Made by a program: the position numbers and the translations under genes
Notes under the pieces: generated by a model
Told to the model about the DNA's origin: nothing
Seen by the model: the letters and a program-made list of their open reading frames with translations, nothing else
The model's database searches: none
Shown here: piece after piece, positions 1 through 6,442 of the stretch
Position numbering within the stretch: the stretch's first letter is position 1
Layout of the letters: the number at the start of each line of letters is the position of its first letter
Assembly (NCBI GenBank): GCA_900553125.1
Contig: USCB01000034.1
Coordinates: forward strand, 1-13,963
Length of the DNA: 13,963 nucleotides
Source of the DNA: an uncultured Clostridium sp.
GTDB lineage: Bacteria > Bacillota > Clostridia > TANB77 > CAG-508
Direction: 5' to 3'

Positions 1-50
1 TTCGCATTGGGGACGGTTCTTTTCGCGAAAAGAACCGTCCCCAATGCGAA
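1..50. repeat. Class A palindromic repeat, copy 1 (50-bp perfect palindrome)
   Basis: The first 50 bases are a perfect palindrome: 25-base arms meeting at a TTTTCGCGAAAA centre, with outer ends TTCGCATTGGGG and CCCCAATGCGAA. A run of seven T follows at 52-58, so in RNA this is a long hairpin plus U-tract and could terminate transcription arriving from the unseen gene to the left. The same 34-base core recurs at 9583-9622 (one arm mismatch) and 13910-13963 (perfect). It may extend beyond the window edge. The symmetry and the copies are seen directly. The role (terminator, RNA-processing site, or REP/MITE-like element) is inference. Confidence 0.9.
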
Positions 51-113
51 ATTTTTTTCTACAAGTATATTTATCTCAAATAATGGAAAAACTTATACTA
101 AAGGAGAAAAAAG

Positions 114-1031
114 ATGATATACACAATAACATTAAACCCTGCCTTAGATTACACAATAAGTCTAAAAAAACTAATACAAAACAAAATAAACACCTCAACA
201 TCTGAATGTATCATTCCAGGAGGAAAAGGAATAAATGTATCGATAATATTAAAAAGATTAGGGATAGATTCGGTAGTCTTGGGTTTTATTTCAGGCTTTA
301 CAGGAGAAGAAATAAAAAGACTTGTAGAAAATGAAAAAATAAGAACCGATTTTATAAAAATGAAAACGGGAAATTCTAGAATAAATGTAAAGATTTTAGA
401 AAAAAGTAGCGAAACTGCAATAAATTCATATGGACCATCAGTAGATAAAAAATCAATTGAAGAATTATTTCAAAAATTAGAAAAGATAAAAAAAGATGAT
501 ATTTTAGTTCTATCAGGAAGTACGCCAAAAGGAATAAATGAAAATATTTATGAAAAAATATGTGAAAACGTAAAAGATAAGAATGTAAAAATAGTTGTGG
601 ATTCAACAAAGGATTTGTTAGTAAACACTTTGAAATACAATCCATTTTTAATAAAGCCAAATCATCATGAACTAGGAGAAATATTTAATGTACAAATTAC
701 AAATAAGAATCAAGCAATAGAATATGCAAAAAGGTTACAACAAAAAGGAGCTCGAAATGTACTTGTTTCGATGGGAAGTGAGGGTTCAGTTCTTCTGGAT
801 GAAAATGGAGAAGAATATAAAGGAAATGTAATTCAAAATAAAAATGTTATAAATACAGTAGGTGCCGGAGATTCGATGGTGGCTGGTTTTTTGGCTGGTT
901 ATTTGAAATTTGAAGATTATGAAAAGGCTTTAAATTTAGGGATTTCAGCAGCTACTGCGACAGTAAACAATGTATATCTTGGGACAAAAGATGAAATTGT
1001 TGAATATTTTGATAAATTTTTGGCAAAATAA
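114..1031 (+). CDS. fruK: 1-phosphofructokinase (FruK), PfkB/ribokinase family
   Basis: This 305-aa cytosolic kinase would convert fructose 1-phosphate, delivered by the fructose PTS, to fructose 1,6-bisphosphate using ATP. The N-terminal MIYTITLNPALD is typical of the FruK/LacC group. The PfkB sugar-binding motif GGKGINVS lies at about residues 36-43, and the C-terminal signature TVGAGDSMVAGF at about 248-259 places the catalytic base at Asp253. Length matches the family (about 300-310). The ATG at 114 follows AAGGAG at 101-106. Adjacency to fructose EIIABC favours fructose 1-phosphate over tagatose 6-phosphate (LacC) as substrate. It is the first gene of the fru-pts operon visible here; any fruR-type regulator would be outside the window. 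The 97-bp class B palindrome starts 16 bases after its stop codon. Confidence 0.93.
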   Translation: MIYTITLNPALDYTISLKKLIQNKINTSTSECIIPGGKGINVSIILKRLGIDSVVLGFISGFTGEEIKRLVENEKIRTDFIKMKTGNSRINVKILEKSSETAINSYGPSVDKKSIEELFQKLEKIKKDDILVLSGSTPKGINENIYEKICENVKDKNVKIVVDSTKDLLVNTLKYNPFLIKPNHHELGEIFNVQITNKNQAIEYAKRLQQKGARNVLVSMGSEGSVLLDENGEEYKGNVIQNKNVINTVGAGDSMVAGFLAGYLKFEDYEKALNLGISAATATVNNVYLGTKDEIVEYFDKFLAK

Positions 1032-1047
1032 GATCAGGTAATAAAGA

Positions 1048-1144
1048 TTGCCCTTTTGGGACCGGTTCTTTTTGGTACAATGTTCTTTTGGGACCCGGTC
1101 CCAAAAGAACATTGTACCAAAAAGAACCGGTCCCAAAAGGGCAA
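1048..1144. repeat. Class B palindrome, 97-bp perfect inverted repeat between fruK and fruA
   Basis: Two 48-base arms are perfectly complementary around a single central C at 1096, within GGGACCCGGTCCC. Each arm is nested: an outer GGGACCGGTTCTTTTTGGTAC unit and an inner GTTCTTTTGGGACC unit, both related to the class A core. It fills the gap between fruK and fruA, starting 16 bases after the fruK stop and ending just before the fruA ribosome binding site (AAGGAG at 1147-1152), so the site itself lies outside the predicted hairpin. Both strands read as an open frame starting MGPVLFGTMFFW, which follows from the symmetry and is not evidence of coding. A role in mRNA processing or in tuning fruA relative to fruK is inference. 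Confidence 0.93.
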
Positions 1145-1163
1145 AAAAGGAGAGAATAAAAAA

Positions 1164-3062
1164 ATGAAAATAACAGACTTAATAAACCAAAATGCAATAG
1201 ACCTAAATGTTCACATATCAACCAAAAAAGAACTAATAAAAAAAGCCACGGAACTAATGGCTCAAAACGGAAACATAAAAGACATAGAACAATACGAAAA
1301 ACTTGTTTTAAAAAGAGAAGAAGAAGGCTCAACAGGAATAGGAGAAGGTATTGCAATTCCACATGGTAAAGGAGAATGTATATCAAAACCTGGACTTGCT
1401 GCGATGGTGATTCCAGAGGGTGCAGATTTTGATGCCTTAGATGGAAACAAGGTTAACTTATTATTCCTAATAGCGGCTCCGGACACTAAAGATAATATCC
1501 ATTTGGATGTTTTAAGTAGATTGTCTACTTTATTAATGGATTCAAATTTCAGAGAAAAGTTATTAAGTGCAAAATCCAAAGATGAATTTTTGAAAATAAT
1601 AGATGATGCTGAAGATACAAAGTTAAATAAAAACGAAAATCAAAATGGAGGATATGAACTACTTGGAATTACAGGTTGCCCAACAGGAATTGCTCATACT
1701 TATATGGCAGCTGAAGGATTAGAAAATGCAGGAAAAGAAACAGGTCATCTTATAAAAGTAGAAACACAGGGACAATCTGGAGCACAAAATGTTTTGACAG
1801 ATGAGGAAATAAAAAGAGCGAAAGCAATTATAATTGCAGCAGATGTAAATGTGGATTTGTCAAGGTTTGATGGTAAGAGGATTTTAAGAACAGGTGTTAC
1901 AGATGGAATTCGTAGACCTAAAGAGTTGATTGAAAAAGCATTAGAGGATGATATACCTGTGTACCACCATACTAATGATGAAGGTGAAGAAAATAATAGC
2001 AATAGAGGTGGCAAAAATATTTATAAACACTTAATGAGTGGTGTTACACATATGTTACCATTTGTCGTAGGTGGAGGTATTTTGATTGCTATTGCGTTTT
2101 TATTAGATGATTATTCTATAAATCCAGCAAATTTTGGTATGAATACGCCAATAGCAGCGTTTTTCAAAACAATTGGTGGTATGGCATTTGATTTTATGCT
2201 ACTGATTTTATCAGGATATATTGCTATGAGTATAGGAGATAGGCCAGGACTTGTTGTTGGATTTGTAGGTGGTGCAATTGCTAAAGCAGGTACAACTTTC
2301 ACATCACTTAGCAATCCTGAAGAGGTTTTAGTAAGTTCTGGATTTTTAGGTGCACTTCTTGCGGGTTTTATTGGTGGATATGTAATTTTACTTTTAAAGA
2401 AAGTGTTTAGCTTTATGCCAAAAAGTTTGGAAGGAATTAGGACAATTTTAATTTATCCGGTTGCAGGTGTACTTTTAATAGGGATTATTATGTTACTAAT
2501 AAATCCATTTGTTTCAGCGATAAATGCAGGATTAAATAACTTTTTATTCTCTTTGAGTGGAGTAAACAAGGTTATTTTAGGAGCTATACTTGCTGGTATG
2601 ATGTCTGTCGATTTAGGGGGACCAGTTAATAAAGCTGCATATACTTTTGGTACAGGAATGCTTGCAGAAGGTCATTATGAAATAATGGCAGCAGTTATGA
2701 TTGGTGGAATGATTGCACCACTTGCTATTGCATTAATTGCAACTTTTTTCCCTAAAAAACTTCCTAAAAAAGAAAGACAAGCAGGTCTTTTAAATTATGT
2801 TATGGGATTATCATTTATTTCTGAAGGAGCAATACCATTTGCATCTGCTGACCCACTTAGAGTTTTACCATCTTGTGTTGTGGGGTCTGCCGTGTCTGGC
2901 GCAATGTCTATGGCATTTAACTGCACTTTGATGGCTCCTCATGGCGGAATTTTTGTCCTTCCTCTTATTGGAAATTGGGGATGGTATCTGGTTTCTATAA
3001 TTGTAGGTTCCATAGTTGCGATGGCAATTATGGCGGCTCTTAAGAAAAATGTATGGGAATAG
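1164..3062 (+). CDS. fruA: PTS fructose-specific EIIABC transporter (FruA)
   Basis: This 632-aa membrane permease imports fructose and phosphorylates it to fructose 1-phosphate. Domain order is EIIA (about 1-150, phospho-His67 in IPHGKG), EIIB (about 163-265, phospho-Cys172 in GITGCPTGIAHTY), a hydrophilic linker rich in Asp, Glu, Asn and Gly (268-284), and EIIC (about 285-632) with multiple membrane helices and the conserved GGPVNKAAY segment. All phosphorylation sites needed to accept phosphate from HPr are on one chain. An in-frame ATG at 1056 would add 36 residues, but these are encoded by the palindrome. I chose ATG 1164 because AAGGAG at 1147-1152 precedes it and MKITDLINQNAI is the usual EIIA start. 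Phosphate flow with its neighbours is ptsI to ptsH to fruA to fruK. Confidence 0.95.
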   Translation: MKITDLINQNAIDLNVHISTKKELIKKATELMAQNGNIKDIEQYEKLVLKREEEGSTGIGEGIAIPHGKGECISKPGLAAMVIPEGADFDALDGNKVNLLFLIAAPDTKDNIHLDVLSRLSTLLMDSNFREKLLSAKSKDEFLKIIDDAEDTKLNKNENQNGGYELLGITGCPTGIAHTYMAAEGLENAGKETGHLIKVETQGQSGAQNVLTDEEIKRAKAIIIAADVNVDLSRFDGKRILRTGVTDGIRRPKELIEKALEDDIPVYHHTNDEGEENNSNRGGKNIYKHLMSGVTHMLPFVVGGGILIAIAFLLDDYSINPANFGMNTPIAAFFKTIGGMAFDFMLLILSGYIAMSIGDRPGLVVGFVGGAIAKAGTTFTSLSNPEEVLVSSGFLGALLAGFIGGYVILLLKKVFSFMPKSLEGIRTILIYPVAGVLLIGIIMLLINPFVSAINAGLNNFLFSLSGVNKVILGAILAGMMSVDLGGPVNKAAYTFGTGMLAEGHYEIMAAVMIGGMIAPLAIALIATFFPKKLPKKERQAGLLNYVMGLSFISEGAIPFASADPLRVLPSCVVGSAVSGAMSMAFNCTLMAPHGGIFVLPLIGNWGWYLVSIIVGSIVAMAIMAALKKNVWE

Positions 3063-3087
3063 ATTAAATAGTAAGGAGTTGAGTATT

Positions 3088-3351
3088 TTGGTGAAAGATA
3101 CAATTGTAATTGAAAATGAAACAGGTCTTCATGCAAGACCTGCAACAGAAATTTCAAAAGCAGCTATGAAATATAAATGTGATATAAAATTTGTTGTAAA
3201 TGGAAAAACAGTAAATGCTAAATCTCCACTTATGATTATGGCAGCAGGGATAAAATCTAAATCTGAAATTGAGATAGTATGTGATGGAGAAGATGAAAAT
3301 GAAGCTTTAGAAAGTTTAAAGACAGTAATTAAAAATCAAATTGATAAATAA
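3088..3351 (+). CDS. ptsH: Phosphocarrier protein HPr
   Basis: This 87-aa soluble carrier passes phosphate from Enzyme I to sugar-specific EIIA domains. The sequence NETGLHARPA contains the phospho-histidine, and AKSPLMIM contains the regulatory serine. Starting at TTG 3088, after AAGGAG at 3073-3078 with 9-base spacing, puts these residues exactly at His15 and Ser46, the canonical numbering. The next codon, GTG 3091, is the alternative start but gives 12-base spacing. An upstream ATG at 3016 in the same frame overlaps fruA and adds non-HPr sequence, so I rejected it. Ser46 is the HPr kinase target in Firmicutes, which implies carbon catabolite control through CcpA; neither hprK nor ccpA is in the window. 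The gene lies 25 bases after fruA and 13 before ptsI. Confidence 0.94.
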   Translation: MVKDTIVIENETGLHARPATEISKAAMKYKCDIKFVVNGKTVNAKSPLMIMAAGIKSKSEIEIVCDGEDENEALESLKTVIKNQIDK

Positions 3352-3364
3352 AGGAGCTTGAGTT

Positions 3365-5059
3365 ATGCTAAAAGGAATGGGAATTTCTGATGGAATCGGA
3401 ATTGGAAAGGCTATCATATTAAAAAATGAGGATATTAAACCGGAAAAGATTAGAAATGATGATACAGAGCAAGAAGAAAAGATTTTTTTTGATGCAATTC
3501 AAAGTATAAAATATGAAACAGAGGAACTCATAAAAAAATTAGATGGAACAGAAAAAGACATAATGGAGGCATATCTTGCGATTTTACAAGATGATACTTT
3601 GGTTCAAGAAACAGTTGAAATTATTAAGCAGGAAAAGTGTAATGCAGCATATGGAGCAGATATAGGGTTTAATAAAATTATTCAAATGTTTGAACAAATG
3701 GATGACCCATATATGGCAGCTAGAAGTAGTGATATTGCCGATATGAAAAGAAAAGTCTTATCTAAAATTTTAAATATAAAAGAAATAAATTTATCAGATT
3801 TACCTCCAAATACCATTTTAGTTGTAAAAGAGCTTTCAACATCAAATACTGCAAAACTAGATTTAAAAAATATAGAGGGGATTATAACAGAAATTGGCGG
3901 GGAAAATTCCCATACTGCAATTATGGCAAGAACTCACAGAATTCCAGCAATTGTAGGGATTAAAAATGTAACTAATTTGATAAATGAAGAAGATGTAATT
4001 GCTATAAATGGAGAAACAGGAGAAATATTTATAAATCCATCAGAAGAGGAAGAGGCAAATCTTAGAAAAATAAAAGAAAAATCTACTAATATAAAAAAGA
4101 AATTAGAAGGATATAAAAACAAGCCATCAATAACAAAAGATGGACATGAAGTAGATCTTATGGCAAATATCGGAGATGTAAATGATATAAACATTGTAAT
4201 AGAAAATACAGCAGAAGGTGTTGGGCTTTTTAGAAGTGAGTTTTTATACATGAATTCAGATGACTTTCCAACAGAAAATGAGCAATTTGAAGCTTATAGA
4301 AAAGTTGCTGAAAGTATGCCTAATAAAAAAATTGTAATAAGAACTTTAGATATTGGCGGAGATAAGAATTTAAAATATATGAAACTTCCTCAGGAGGAAA
4401 ATCCATTTTTAGGATATAGGGCGATTAGGATTTATTTAGATAATATTGCTTTATTTAAGGTTCAATTAAGAGCGATTTTAAGGGCAAGTTATTTTGGAAA
4501 TTTAGCAATAATGTTTCCTATGATTGCATCTGTAAAGGAATTAGTTGATGCAAAGAAAGTTGTAGAAGATGTTAAAAATGAGCTAAAAGGAAAAAATATT
4601 CCGTTTAATAATGATATTGAGATTGGTATTATGATAGAAATTCCTTCTGCTGCAATTATGGCAGATGAACTTGCAAAAGAATGTGATTTCTTTAGTATTG
4701 GTACTAATGATTTAATTCAATATACTTTAGCTGTTGAAAGAGGTAATGAAAAGGTAGCAAGCCTTTATACTCATTTTCATCCTGCTGTTATTAGATTGAT
4801 TAAATATGTAATTGATTCGGCTCATAATAATGGAATTATTTGTGGTATGTGTGGTGAGGCGGCAGGTGATAGCTTATATATTCCTTTGCTTGTAGGTATG
4901 GGATTAGATGATTTTTCTATGAATGCGAATAAGATTTTGGAAAGCAGAAAGCTTGTTAGAAATTTGAATTATAGTGAGTGTAGGGCTTTGGCAGATGAAG
5001 TTTTAAGTATGGTTCATAGAGAGGATATTAAGGAAATATTAAAAAATTTTAAAAAGTGA
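3365..5059 (+). CDS. ptsI: Phosphoenolpyruvate-protein phosphotransferase (PTS Enzyme I)
   Basis: This 564-aa cytosolic enzyme autophosphorylates from PEP and donates phosphate to HPr, the first step of all PTS uptake. The N-terminal HPr-binding and phosphohistidine region has GGENSHTAIMARTHRIPAIVG, with the active histidine at 183. The C-terminal PEP-utilising barrel has EGVGLFRSEFLYM, IRTLDIGGDKNLKY, IGTNDLIQY and CGMCGEAAGD, with the proton-donating Cys at 496. Length is close to the usual 570-575. The ATG at 3365 follows AAGGAG at 3351-3356. It is the last gene of the fru-pts operon, and a T-tailed hairpin at 5091-5125 lies 32 bases past the stop. General PTS genes joined to a fructose cassette suggest fructose is a major PTS sugar here, which is inference. 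Confidence 0.95.
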   Translation: MLKGMGISDGIGIGKAIILKNEDIKPEKIRNDDTEQEEKIFFDAIQSIKYETEELIKKLDGTEKDIMEAYLAILQDDTLVQETVEIIKQEKCNAAYGADIGFNKIIQMFEQMDDPYMAARSSDIADMKRKVLSKILNIKEINLSDLPPNTILVVKELSTSNTAKLDLKNIEGIITEIGGENSHTAIMARTHRIPAIVGIKNVTNLINEEDVIAINGETGEIFINPSEEEEANLRKIKEKSTNIKKKLEGYKNKPSITKDGHEVDLMANIGDVNDINIVIENTAEGVGLFRSEFLYMNSDDFPTENEQFEAYRKVAESMPNKKIVIRTLDIGGDKNLKYMKLPQEENPFLGYRAIRIYLDNIALFKVQLRAILRASYFGNLAIMFPMIASVKELVDAKKVVEDVKNELKGKNIPFNNDIEIGIMIEIPSAAIMADELAKECDFFSIGTNDLIQYTLAVERGNEKVASLYTHFHPAVIRLIKYVIDSAHNNGIICGMCGEAAGDSLYIPLLVGMGLDDFSMNANKILESRKLVRNLNYSECRALADEVLSMVHREDIKEILKNFKK

Positions 5060-5088
5060 TTGATACAATTGACATAATGTGATATAAT
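5060..5088 (+). promoter_or_regulatory. Candidate sigma-A promoter for the triple-repeat protein
   Basis: TTGATA at 5060-5065 and TATAAT at 5083-5088 are separated by 17 bases, a near-consensus housekeeping promoter starting right after the ptsI stop. Predicted initiation is at about 5094-5096. The -35 overlaps a 19-base sequence, TTGATACAATTGACATAAT (5060-5078), that recurs with one change upstream of the coiled-coil gene (10227-10245). If used, the transcript would begin inside the hairpin at 5091-5125. Confidence 0.6.
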
Positions 5089-5090
5089 AA

Positions 5091-5125
5091 GGGCATTGCA
5101 AAAGTTGCTGTGCCCCGTTTTTTTT
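5091..5125 (+). terminator. T-tailed hairpin after ptsI: operon terminator or leader attenuator
   Basis: GGGCA (5091-5095) pairs with TGCCC (5111-5115), and GCAA (5098-5101) pairs with TTGC (5105-5108) around a 3-base loop. A wobble pair and one mismatch join the two helices. Eight T follow at 5118-5125, so this has the form of an intrinsic terminator. It lies after ptsI, but also downstream of a strong-looking promoter and directly before the ribosome binding site of the next gene. It may therefore end the fru-pts operon, attenuate the next gene, or both. Confidence 0.7.
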
Positions 5126-6412
5126 CGAAAGGAGAATATTATGTTAAAGAAAAGAGTGAATATAAACGAATTACGGAAAGTAGCAGTTGAACATAGACCA
5201 GATGTAAATGTTTGGGAAGTTCAAAAACAGGCTAGAGATTTATACACAGCAATAAAGCTGGTAGGAATCGAAAATGTTACTGCAGTGTATCATGTTCAGG
5301 ATGACATTACACAGGTAGAAAAAACAGGAAAAGACATCTCAAAAAGGTCACGAGCCCTGAGTGCGTATCTGATGATGAATATGCTTCAAATGTCTGATAG
5401 TACTACAAGTAGAAATAGACTGGAAACCCATTATGGAGAAATTTCTATGGAAGCGGCTTTTGGTCATATGTTTGGAGGAAAACATGTTTCTAAAAGTACA
5501 TTGTCAGATAGATGTGTTTTAGAAAAATATCTGGACAATGGTTACCAATTAGAAAACCATACCAATGAAATTTGGGTAGGTTCATTATATAGCTTAATTG
5601 TTGAAAAAAATCCTAATGTTGATTTATGGACGTTATGGATTGAATGCGATAAGTTGTATAAAAGCATTGTAACTGTTGGTCTGGAAAACACAATCGTTTA
5701 TTTTTATAACAATGCATCGCAAAAAGTGATTTTTAAGGGAAAAGAAATTCCGGAAAGGATTAGGGCGTTTTCATTATTTTGCGTGGTGCATATGTATCGG
5801 TTCAGAGATGATGATACCAATATGCATTATTTGCAGGAAAGATATATGCTGTCGGCAGGTGTAAAAGCTATTCTTGGAGATACTGACATTTTCAAGGATA
5901 GTCTGGATAACTTAGAATGCATTACTCTTAGAGATATAGCAGGAAGATACCTGAGAGTTGAAAAAGCAGGAAAAATGAACAACAGTCCAATACTTTTACA
6001 GCAGCCGTACAATGCAATTGAAATGAAAAAGTTCAACTCAGAAGATTATGAAAGTATCTACGAGTTATGGACAGCTTTAGATTCTCTTTATAAAATGGTA
6101 AAAATTATTGGCGTCGATGATGTAAAAGTCAGGTTTAAAGATGCCAATAAAAAAGACGTAGAAATGACGGGAAGAGAAATTCCGGCACGAATCCGGGCAT
6201 TCTGTGAAGAAAGCATTATCTACATGTATCGCATGAATGATAGCAATGCTAGCAGGAGCAGAATGGAACAGCACTTAGGTTTGGAGTATCCTAGTAAATA
6301 TATTTTAGGAGATACAAATGTAGTTTGCTGTGGAAGTAAAAGTCTTCCTTGCATGAGTTTACGAGAACTTGTGCAGAAACTGTAAAAGTAACCTATCAAC
6401 CAAAACGGGGCA
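5111..6412. repeat. 11-bp inverted repeat flanking the triple-repeat gene
   Basis: TGCCCCGTTTT at 5111-5121, just upstream of the ribosome binding site, is perfectly complementary to AAAACGGGGCA at 6402-6412, 17 bases after the stop codon. The arms bracket the gene but exclude its promoter. In the mRNA, the 5' leader and 3' trailer could pair and compete with the leader hairpin. Alternatively the arms mark the ends of an inserted unit. No target-site duplication was found. Both interpretations are inference; the complementarity is seen directly. Confidence 0.55.
5141..6385 (+). CDS. Hypothetical protein with three tandem ~115-residue repeats
   Basis: I do not recognise this 414-aa protein. 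It contains three diverged copies of one unit, at about residues 20-136, 155-272 and 301-414. The shared pattern is LW-x-LY-(K/T)-x-I-x-x-VG-(I/L/V)-(E/D)-(N/D), then a GK(E/D)I-x-x-R-x-RA(F/L) motif, a helix ending in MYR or a similar MLQ, and an acidic turn (SDS, RDDDT, NDS) followed by an R/E-rich helix. Copies 2 and 3 also share (A/Y)ILGDT and a C-terminal CITLRDI or CMSLREL. There is no signal peptide, membrane helix or catalytic motif that I can identify, so a cytosolic alpha-helical protein is likely. ATG 5141 follows GAAAGGAG at 5127-5134; a TTG at 5096 would translate the leader hairpin and was rejected. Codon use (CTG, CGG, GTG, ACG) is richer in G and C than the neighbouring genes, suggesting acquisition. 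It appears monocistronic. Confidence 0.85.
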   Translation: MLKKRVNINELRKVAVEHRPDVNVWEVQKQARDLYTAIKLVGIENVTAVYHVQDDITQVEKTGKDISKRSRALSAYLMMNMLQMSDSTTSRNRLETHYGEISMEAAFGHMFGGKHVSKSTLSDRCVLEKYLDNGYQLENHTNEIWVGSLYSLIVEKNPNVDLWTLWIECDKLYKSIVTVGLENTIVYFYNNASQKVIFKGKEIPERIRAFSLFCVVHMYRFRDDDTNMHYLQERYMLSAGVKAILGDTDIFKDSLDNLECITLRDIAGRYLRVEKAGKMNNSPILLQQPYNAIEMKKFNSEDYESIYELWTALDSLYKMVKIIGVDDVKVRFKDANKKDVEMTGREIPARIRAFCEESIIYMYRMNDSNASRSRMEQHLGLEYPSKYILGDTNVVCCGSKSLPCMSLRELVQKL

Positions 6413-6413
6413 A

Positions 6414-6437
6414 GGGTATCAGCTTATACTGATACCC
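6414..6437. terminator. Hairpin between convergent genes, probable bidirectional terminator
   Basis: GGGTATCAG (6414-6422) and CTGATACCC (6429-6437) form a perfect 9-bp stem with a 6-base loop. It sits between the end of the triple-repeat gene (6385) and the end of the convergent peptidase gene (6443). Neither side has a long uniform T-run, so termination strength is uncertain; position is the main argument. Confidence 0.5.
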
Positions 6438-6442
6438 TAAAA

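Noticed and set aside
71..99. Possible promoter TTATCT-17-TATACT in front of fruK
   Set aside because: The -35 is poor and transcription would start inside the ribosome binding site. The true promoter is not evident in this window.
1056..1163. N-terminal extension of FruA from an ATG at 1056, and a mirror-image ORF on the minus strand (945-1136)
   Set aside because: Both are translations of the 97-bp palindrome, which gives almost the same peptide on each strand because of symmetry. Neither has a ribosome binding site, and fruA has a good one before ATG 1164.
952..1579. Long minus-strand open frames antisense to fruK and fruA, and similar frames opposite ptsI, nrdD and the kinase
   Set aside because: They lack ribosome binding sites and encode low-complexity Leu/Phe/Ser/Ile-rich peptides expected when reading AT-rich genes backwards.
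3016..3087. Upstream ATG start for HPr overlapping fruA
   Set aside because: It adds 24 residues unlike any HPr and destroys the canonical His15/Ser46 numbering. A ribosome binding site sits before TTG 3088 instead.
5096..5140. TTG start giving a 429-aa form of the triple-repeat protein
   Set aside because: The extra codons come from the hairpin and T-run, no ribosome binding site precedes them, and GAAAGGAG before ATG 5141 is clear.
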